Assembly (NCBI GenBank): GCA_002118135.1
Contig: BDIU01000201.1
Span: 186,001 to 250,000, forward strand
Source of the DNA: Trebouxia sp. TZW2008
Lineage: Eukaryota; Chlorophyta; Trebouxiophyceae; Trebouxiales; Trebouxiaceae
Reading direction: 5' to 3'
DNA: 64,000 bases
This document shows, piece after piece, positions 58,201 through 64,000 of this stretch. The notes under the pieces are model-generated. The model did not search any database. It had not been told where the DNA came from and was given only the letters and a program-made list of their open reading frames with translations. The position numbers and the translations under genes were made by a program. Position 1 is the first letter of the stretch. Every line of letters starts with the position of its first letter.

Positions 58201-59512
58201 GCCCTCACGCATGCATGGCACGAGCTTTGCTGGAGCTGAGCACCAGATGACTCTGCAACTGTACCTTCACGCTTGAGCACTCAAGCTCATGCTGAAGCTG
58301 CACAATCTGGATCTGAGCCTGCAACATAAGCTCTGAACTCAGCGGCTCGTCTGCCATCGCTTGCAGAATGATGCATTGCTTCATGAGCATCTCATCATGC
58401 GTGGTTTCTTTGCGCAACGTGATTGTTTGGGGTTGGTTCATTGTGTCATAGACTGCCTGAGCCTCATGGACATACAGTCATTGCCACTGTGAGGCACATG
58501 CAAGCAGCCTGGTTGGCTGGCTAAAGCATGTAAACTGCTCTCTCTCTCTCGCCGTGTTGTGAACTGATGTGCGCCCACAGCATTCTGGTGTTCTCTGATT
58601 TCTGACACGTTTTCACAGCATTCATGTAAGATACAAGTAAATGGCTTGCTCAGCAAGTAAAAGTGGTAGCAATGTGTCTGTCTTTGTGCTTTGCATTATT
58701 CAAACAGGTTCCAGGCTGTAGACAGTGGTTGCATCAAGTGAATGCCGCCTTCACAGGCACAAAACGCGCGTCTGATTGCATTGCGTCAGGTGATTGCCTG
58801 TTTGAGCTCCTTTTGCTGATGTTTAGCAGTGTCTTGAGCTTCAGCCAGGCACACAAGTTGCTGCTCTTTTTGCTGCAACTGCTGCTCCAGCTCACACACT
58901 CTTGACTGCAGCTGGGCTGCCTATGCACAAGGTGATACATGAATTTGCTATCTGATCTGCAAAAGCATGGCCCGGCACAGCACAGCACAGCACAGCACCG
59001 CACAGCACAGCACAGCACAGCACAGCACCACACCGCACCGCACAGCACAGCACAGCACAGCACAGCATGTGATTAGTCCCCTGCATGCTGCAGCCTACCC
59101 GCGGTGACATCAGAGTGGTCTCAGCATGTTTGGTGCGGCTGCTGTCAGGAGGAGAGGGGGAAGGGCTTTGCTGACAGGCTGCGCTGTCTGACTCCCAAGC
59201 GCGTTGTGCAGGACTGCCAGCTGTGCTGTGTGAGGTGTCATGCTGGAGATTGTCAAGTTCAGAAAGACTGCTGATGCCCAGCAAGGGTGGAGTAGCTGAC
59301 TTTGCAGAGTAGCCTGGGCTGGTTGCAGAAGGCTCGGTTGACAACACAGCGGATGTGCGAACTGCATAAGCCCCAGAAGACAAGGGACTACTGCTCAGCT
59401 TATCAACGTGGTCGTGTTCAGGAGCGTGCGTTGTTGACCGGTTGCTCAGGACATCTTGCGTGGTACCTTCTGGTGTTGCCACGTCCAGAATGTCCCGTTC
59501 GATAGCACGCAT
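46287..59512 (-). CDS. Kinesin-14 with coiled-coil stalk and very long tail
   Basis: A minus-end-type microtubule motor. Nineteen exons keep phase: 59512-59099, 58920-58798, 58318-58265, 57983-57909, 57177-57069, 56698-56598, 55811-55630, 55281-55112, 54561-54425, 54265-54149, 53659-53518, 53062-52860, 52379-52182, 51858-51701, 51560-51348, 50453-50225, 49883-49742, 48986-47323, 46487-46287, giving 1543 aa. A Ser/Thr-rich head (1-138) is followed by short coiled-coil exons, then the kinesin-14 neck [21 protein letters not shown] (~305-325) and the motor: P-loop [12 protein letters not shown], switch I NDRSSRSH, switch [10 protein letters not shown], then [15 protein letters not shown] and VPFRNSKLT. 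The neck before the motor places it in kinesin-14. After the motor come another coiled coil and a ~700-residue disordered tail with internal repeats. Exons 2 and 4 seem to end at GC donors. Many exons have echo copies. Confidence 0.9.
46525..46990 (-). repeat. Two upstream copies of the kinesin last exon
   Basis: The real last exon (46487-46287) encodes [21 protein letters not shown] copy from 46678 keeps the acceptor GCAG and reads [20 protein letters not shown], then continues to its own stop at 46526-46528. A more worn copy lies at ~46790-46880 (frameshifted). Period ~190 bp. Confidence 0.85.
48100..48420 (-). repeat. Coding repeats in the kinesin tail
   Basis: Inside the 554-codon exon, about five units of ~25 codons share S-SH-TEAMPA-HG. 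Farther upstream in the same exon (48520-48830) three units share [10 protein letters not shown] followed by QRQ-type residues. Both arrays are in frame. Confidence 0.75.
48970..49345 (-). repeat. Two upstream copies of the start of kinesin exon 18
   Basis: The real exon begins at 48986 (GCAG|GG ATG ACA). A copy 171 bp upstream begins at 49157 with the same GCAG|GG and stays in the same frame right through to the real exon. A second copy at ~49325 has lost the acceptor. The shared protein is [21 protein letters not shown]. Confidence 0.85.
49590..49690 (-). repeat. Echo of kinesin exon 17
   Basis: 'gctgccat.ctggtgcgca.tgaagctgtc' and 'gtgctggctgttg' from the 3' half of exon 17 (49742-49820) recur at 49608-49665, downstream in the intron, without the donor. 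Confidence 0.65.
50500..51060 (-). repeat. Four upstream copies of kinesin exon 16
   Basis: The real exon starts at 50453 (acceptor [25 protein letters not shown]). Worn copies start after TTTGCAG-type acceptors near 50568, 50750, 50925 and 51042, with [26 protein letters not shown] (frameshift) and [15 protein letters not shown]. All retain 'ccctgaagacag' and an AG acceptor. The first two share long 3' stretches (TASRQRSAL) with the real exon. Confidence 0.85.
51940..51990 (-). repeat. Echo of kinesin exon 14 start
   Basis: 'atgcaagctgtagaagaaga' with its upstream CAG acceptor is repeated 5' of the real exon (51858). The copy meets TGA within 12 codons. Confidence 0.75.
52590..52790 (-). 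repeat. Echoes of kinesin exons 12 end and 13 start
   Basis: 52592-52640 copies the exon 13 start ('caccagcagtagtgtcttgctgtcacctgaca'). 52735-52790 copies the exon 12 end ('cttgaagttgcaacggggcacatgcgcagagc') and its donor region. Both lie in the intron between the two exons. Confidence 0.7.
54930..55440 (-). repeat. Copies of the kinesin P-loop-side exon 8 on both sides
   Basis: The real exon is 55281-55112. Upstream, 55318-55430 repeats its 5' half ([17 protein letters not shown] and a similar acceptor). Downstream, 54935-55030 repeats its 3' end and donor region ('agtgtgccacctgt'). Confidence 0.75.
55860..56150 (-). repeat. Two upstream copies of the kinesin neck exon
   Basis: Copies of exon 7 (55811-55630) start near 55985 and 56140. 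They retain the neck words ([16 protein letters not shown]) but carry small indels. The nearer copy keeps the acceptor CAG|GTACGGTATCTGG. Confidence 0.75.
56760..56850 (-). repeat. Near-identical upstream copy of kinesin exon 6
   Basis: About 78 bp is almost identical to exon 6, including the acceptor GCAG|CAA at 56849-56850. The copy and the real exon are in the same frame, with no stop in the 150 bp between their acceptors (56848 and 56698). Confidence 0.9.
57190..57660 (-). repeat. ~80-bp array of the kinesin exon 5 acceptor
   Basis: Five to six copies of 'agcctgcctatctgcaaccag' followed by 'tgtgttctagtctg.ttgactgca' at ~77-90 bp spacing, the last being the real exon 5 acceptor and start (57177). 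So the 3' splice site itself is tandemly repeated. Confidence 0.85.
58972..59067. repeat. (CAGCA)n pentanucleotide tract
   Basis: Nearly uninterrupted CACAG/CAGCA units with a few CACCG variants in the first intron of the kinesin gene. The minus transcript reads TGCTG repeats. Confidence 0.9.
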
Positions 59513-59851
59513 ACTTCCAGCAACAGCATCGACGAGTGATAGGGCATCAGTGACCAGACATCAGCAATCGCCCAAATGGCAGAGGCCAAGCGAGTCAGGT
59601 GGGCGGGGTTGCAGCTGTCAATTTGCAGGCTTTTGAACAAGAGTTCAAACTCGCGGTCAATGCCTGTCTCTCAGCGCATCGCTGCACCGTATCGAATGGC
59701 AACCGCACGGCGCAATCTGGTTTCATGCTCAATCAATAGCCCCAGACTGGGGTTGTCTAGCCGGTCGGCAAAGCGGTCCCCTCTGTTCAGGTCCGGTTAA
59801 GCTCAACCACCGGCCCATGCAACCTAGAAGACGGCCGAGGGCTGACTGTAT
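59513..59851. promoter_or_regulatory. 339-bp bidirectional promoter region
   Basis: Lies between the divergent starts of the kinesin (-) and glycosyltransferase (+) genes. CpG-rich, no TATA box seen. Short open frames inside it are treated as chance. Confidence 0.45.
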
Positions 59852-62800
59852 ATGTCGAGAGTACTGGTGCGAAAGGGCAAGCGCTTTGTGACAAAGTCTA
59901 ATCATTTGCGGCAGCTCCAGTGGCTCTTCTTAGCAGTCGTTGCAGTGCTATTGATCTTGCTCAGCTGGAAAGCAGTCAGGCTTCAGCGAAAGTCAGCCTC
60001 GCGGTCTGTTGAAAATTCACTCGCAGCTGACAGCCACTGTGTAGCGTGGCGCCAAACGAGCTCGTGCTCGCCGTACGGGTGAGCTCTTCTTGCATGCACC
60101 TCACCCATGGCTTTGGACCTCGGCATGGCTTTGGCTTGACTGCTGCCTGTTGGCTGTTTTGCAGGCAGGTCTTATACACATCACCATGTTCACAGCAAAT
60201 CTCGTGGGGCTCAGGCTACTGTCTGTGCTCAGACAACTGGACTGTGAAAAGGTTAGTAGCTTTGTAGAATCTGCACAGGTCATCATAGTAAGCATTATGA
60301 ACTGACAGCTTCAGATGTACTTGATTCCAACTTAACTCTTTTGGTGACCCTAAAATGTCCGCGATCTATGTCACAGTACATCAACAAACATTATGAAATG
60401 CTTTTCAGGACCAGTGTTGACTGCAGGCTCGCTTGTGAGCACCGTCAAGCATTCACTTGTCATGCAGCCTGTAATCAGTTGGTCACAGACCCCACAGATG
60501 GCTTGAAGCTCCCTTCAAACATCACATGCCCCGTTCAAGGTAAATGCTGCCCTGAATTCATGCATGTTCACTCGTGACCGCTTCGTTAAAAAAAAGGCCA
60601 GGGCAGGATAATTTCAAACGTAAAGTTCCCCTTCCATCAGGCCAAACCTGGTTGTCTCTCCGACAGCAGCAGCTCAGCCCATAGCGCAGCGCAGCTTGGA
60701 ACATCTTCAGCCGCAGGCAGCTTCAGAAATACTGATATACTCATTCCGGCTCAACTCATTTGCTGAGGAGTAGATTGTTGGCAATACACGTTACAGGATA
60801 TAACAGAATGCTGCCCTGCATTGTGCTCAATCTGCTTCCCTGAAAGGCAGACCTGCTCAGGATTTGCAAAGCCATGCTGTCATTTGTTCAAACGCACACA
60901 CACCCTCAACATCATGGTAGCTGCATCACTGCAAGCTGCAGCATAATAAAGTGCTCATATGCATGAATTTGCCAACAGAGGCAATGACACATGCCATATG
61001 CTTGCCATTGCATCAGGTGGCTTTGCGTGCTGCAGCAAGCTGTGTAACAAACAAGTAAGTCAGCAGCACTCCTGTGTCATTCATTGCTCTTGTATGCACC
61101 TAGCAGCAGTGAGTGGAGCATTGACCCTTGACGTTGTTTGGGTGGTTCAACAAGCCTGTGAGTGGATCGGCTAATCAACCAACTTGATGGCGCCTGGCAC
61201 TTGACAACTTTGCCTACATTGCCTGGCAGGGTCAGACAGTCTCAAGCAAGCATATACTTTACGACTATACGGTATCATGAAATGATGTGCAGATCCAGGG
61301 GGCCAGGATGCAGCTTTCAGAGGACCAAATCTGGCCACAACAGACGCCACAGCGCTCAATGCGTCTTTGTTGGCTGGTGTGCACACCAGAAGACAGGAGC
61401 TGTGGGACAGCATCTGGAAAGCCCTGTTTGCAGCTGACATCGATGTTGCACAAGCTCCTGGGATCAGGACAGATGCTCATGACTTTGTGCGCGATGGACT
61501 ACACATGTCAAGGTACGTTGTGCAACAGACAGATGCTCATGACTATGTGTGCGCTGGAACTGCACATGGTAAGGCGTGAGACGCAACAAACAGATGCTGA
61601 AGTTGAGGAGACTGATGGACTGCACATGTCAAGGTCTGTTGTACAACAGACACATGCTCTTGACTTTGTGCGTGATGAATTGCACGTGTCAAGGTGTTTT
61701 GTGCAACAGATCAATGGTCATGGCTATGCGTGCACAGACTGCAGACGCCACTGATCATGCACCCATGTTGATGTAAACAGGGCATCATTGCAACACCTAA
61801 TGGCATAGACTGTTCTTTGTTTCCTTTTGTTTGCAACTCCTGAGCATCAGATCTGTTTCTATGACAGGGCAGCTATCCGATGCGCAAAAGCCGAGCTGGC
61901 TTTTCAGCAGGAGGTTTCTACCTATCCCAAGCAATTGGTCCAAGTGAAAGGCACTGTCATCATGGCCACAATCTCAAGCATACATCCGCTATGTTCATCT
62001 CTGCCTATCTCTAGTGCAGGGCAGCTATCCGGCGTGCCAAAGCACAGCTGGCTACTTTTCAGCAGGAGGCGCCTGCCTATCCCAAGCGTTTGTTCCAAGG
62101 GAAGGGCATTGTGATCATGGCTGGAGGGCTCACATACTTCGTGCCAGCTTGGATCAACATACACATGCTGCGGAAAGCAGGTCAACACCACTGCTCTGGG
62201 TCATTCCTTCTTACTTTTCTTTGCCGTTTTTTTTTTAAGGGCTGCATTTTGTTGTACAAGCACATCATTGAAGGCATATTTATCCGACCCAGACGACTCA
62301 GAACTGCCAGCCCTGGAACGTACGCATTGCATGCTGCCAGCACAAGTGTTCTGGCTTGAATTTAAGTATCTAGCATTGGAGCAGCTGTGTTTCTGATCGT
62401 AGTCAAAGTGTCAGTCATTGCACATGCCAGCGCTATCATGACAGCAGGCTCCTCCAATGAAAAGGAAACCAAAGGCTCAGCACATCTGCAACACAGTGTT
62501 GATGCTCATCGGATGTCTGGTGGCCTGACAACCAGTATCTAGGTGAGGTCGTTCAGGGGCTGTGTGTTTTGTACTAGTATCAGTCTGTGCGTCTGCAAAG
62601 TGCATACATCCAACGTTGTTCCGTTTCTTTGTCAGGGTGCACGCTGCCAGTGGAGATGTTCTTCCCAAAAGAAGAGTATCCAATCAGAGCAGTGGAAGAA
62701 GAGTTGCAGCAGCTGGGTGTGATCTGCAGCGTGCTACCAGACTTGGTCCCAGCACGCGCTGTGAGGAACAGCAGCAACTCTCTGACAGACGCCGAGGGCA

Positions 62801-64000
62801 AGCGGCTCGCAGGCTTTTCAATGAAGAGTGCAGCCATTCTGCTGAGCTCCTTTGAGGAGGTAAGGCAACTTTGGTCTCAGCTCAGTCTGTTTCTGCTGTT
62901 GAACAGCACATCAAGCAATGTTTTGGTGAGCACGCAGCCATTCTGCTGGGCTCCCTTGAAAATGGAGTGCTTGCTTTCTGCTTCTGTGCTTTGGTCTACC
63001 CGTGCTGTGAGGAACACTCACTGACTGACGGCAAAGGCAAGCGGCTGGCAGGCTTTTCAACGAAGAGCGCAGCCATCCTGCTGAGCTTCTTTATAGGAGT
63101 GAAGACAAAGTCTAGCCTAGTCTTAACTGAAGTGCCAGTTCTGCTTAGAAGCCAGGCGGACTTGAGGAAAACATGTGGGCAGGTCTCTGCAGGACGCAGC
63201 TTTTCTGACTCAGACAGCGTGGCAATTGCTGAAACAATAGATGTGTCTAGGATGCAGGCTTACCTGGACAAGAGGGATGTGGTCTTCACACTCTAATGTC
63301 AGTCAAATTTGCTGAGCTTGGATGTTTCTGGAGCAGGTCATCTTCCTGGACTCAGACAATGTAGCAATAGCTGAGCCGTCAGCTTTGTATGAGAGTCAGG
63401 CATATCTAGACAAGGGAGCTGTGCTGTGGCCAGACTACTGGGCGTCCTCTGCTGCTCCAGACCTTCAGCGCATTCTGCCACAAACTACTGTGCCTAGGGC
63501 CACTTTTGAGAGCGGGCAAATGGTGCTTGATAAGCGCAGGTGTGTTCATCACTGCAACTGCCAGCACTTGACAGTTCATGCAAAGTCTTGATGCTTTTTA
63601 TGGTGTTACATTTTGGTTTCTTTTGTTTGCTGTTTGCCGTATGTTTGCCTATCTTATGCAAGATCATTGCTCCTGACCTTTAGCGTATTTTGCCTCAAAT
63701 TACTCTGCCAGGGGAGACATTTGTCAGTGGGCAGATGGTGCTTGACAAGAGCAGGTTTGTTTGACACAGCAGTTGACACTTGAGACAATCTCTTTCTTCT
63801 TTTCTCTCTAGTTTCTCTGGTGACTTTGTACATTGTGTACACATTCTTTCTGCAGAACTGCTGCTTCAGACAATCAGCGCATTCTGCCTCAAGTCACTCT
63901 GCCTAGCGCCACCTTTGAGAGTGGCTAAAATGCTGCCGAGCACCGTTTGACAATCGCAGGCGAGTTCAGCACTTTACCTGCTATCGGCAAACAGCAGCAG
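59852..64000 (+). CDS. MNN2-like glycosyltransferase (GT71 type), 3' end outside window
   Basis: Type II membrane protein, probably of the Golgi. Clear exons: 59852-60078, 60165-60251, 60409-60539, 61017-61054, one ending at 61512 (start near 61290), 62020-62180, 62636-62859, 63337-63539. Phases agree except at the unresolved 61.1-61.3 kb join. N-terminus: basic tail, then signal anchor WLFLAVVAVLLILLSW. Next a Cys-rich lumenal stem (CSPYG, GYCLCSDNW, CRLACEHRQAFTCHAACNQL), then the catalytic region as in fungal alpha-mannosyltransferases (Mannosyl_trans3): KGIVIMAGGLTYFVPAWINI, CTLPVEMFF, GKRLAGFSMKSAAILLSSF, the metal-binding FLDSDNVAIAEP, YLDKGAVLWPDYW and FESGQMVLDK. Donor and acceptor sugars are unknown. 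Several exons have echo copies. The gene runs past the right edge. Confidence 0.83.
61513..61745 (+). repeat. ~60-bp copies of a glycosyltransferase exon end and donor
   Basis: The exon ends DAHDFVRDGLHMS then AG|GTACGT (61512). Four copies follow at ~60-bp spacing: 61533 (DAHDYVCAGTAH), 61592, 61650 (ALDFVRDELHVS) and 61710. Each retains a 'gtcaaggt'-like donor except the last. Confidence 0.8.
61861..61975 (+). repeat. Upstream copy of glycosyltransferase exon 62020-62180
   Basis: Begins after GACAG like the real exon after GCAG and stays open for over 30 codons (AAIRCAKAELAFQQEV, YPKQLVQVKGTVIMA) against the real AAIRRAKAQLATFQQEA. No donor was found at its 3' end. Confidence 0.8.
62920..63300 (+). 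repeat. Copies of two glycosyltransferase exons in one intron
   Basis: 62995-63090 repeats the end of exon 62636-62859 (LTDGKGKRLAGFSTKSAAIL against LTDAEGKRLAGFSMKSAAIL). 63195-63290 repeats the start of exon 63337-63539 (SDSDSVAIAETIDVSRMQAY), with LDSDN changed to SDSDS. Confidence 0.8.
63540..63930 (+). repeat. Copies of a glycosyltransferase exon end
   Basis: After the real exon end at 63539 (RILPQTTVPRATFESGQMVL), a copy at ~63675-63753 reads RILPQITLPGETFVSGQMVL with a donor-like AG|GTTTGT. Another at ~63868-63930 reads RILPQVTLPSATFESG then TAA. Period ~190 bp. Confidence 0.8.

Noticed and set aside
59576..59800. 74-codon + frame between kinesin and glycosyltransferase
   Set aside because: Lies in the divergent promoter region with no supporting features.

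Overview
The window is nuclear DNA of a eukaryote, most likely a chlorophyte green alga. The genes are split by many spliceosomal introns, mostly GT-AG and about 100-800 bp. They encode plastid proteins typical of green plants (a FLU/FLP-type TPR protein and a predicted thylakoid-lumen protein) alongside plant-type FtsH4/YME1, LTV1, NBS1 and kinesin-14. Base composition is close to balanced and rich in CAG/CTG words. The species cannot be named from sequence alone. No rRNA, tRNA, CRISPR or prokaryotic operon was seen.

Layout. 1-982: end of an LRR protein gene (+). 983-4183: non-coding, with a ~270-bp tandem array. 4184-8870: LTV1, ribosome biogenesis (+). 9391-17185: mitochondrial i-AAA protease FtsH4/YME1 (+). 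18449-25774: large unrecognised gene (+). 26113-29517: FLU/FLP-like regulator of chlorophyll synthesis (-). 30778-32563: predicted thylakoid-lumen protein (-). 32902-34947: TauE/SafE-family membrane protein (+), head to head with the lumen gene. 35224-42624: low-complexity protein with a small conserved-looking core, unrecognised (-). 42792-45469: NBS1/nibrin (-). 45609-45872: small membrane protein (+). 46287-59512: kinesin-14 with a very long tail (-), 19 exons. 59852-64000: GT71/MNN2-like glycosyltransferase (+), cut by the right edge. Exon models were built by hand from homology-like motifs, splice signals and codon phase. Where every junction keeps phase I say so.

Main observation. Introns throughout the window hold degenerate tandem copies ('echoes') of the neighbouring exon, often with its splice site. 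At least a dozen exons in six genes have one to four such copies. Most copies are broken by lost splice sites, frameshifts or changed catalytic residues. Some keep frame and a usable splice site, notably in the kinesin gene, where two upstream acceptors would add 50 or 57 residues in frame and an alternative last exon is possible. Purely intronic tandem arrays also occur, so local segmental duplication may be general, with exons simply the part that can be recognised.

A second theme is a short TIR element with TA ends in the introns of two genes. In one of them its terminus forms the 5' splice site. Several introns appear to use GC-AG boundaries.

The genes are functionally unrelated housekeeping and organelle genes rather than a pathway cluster.
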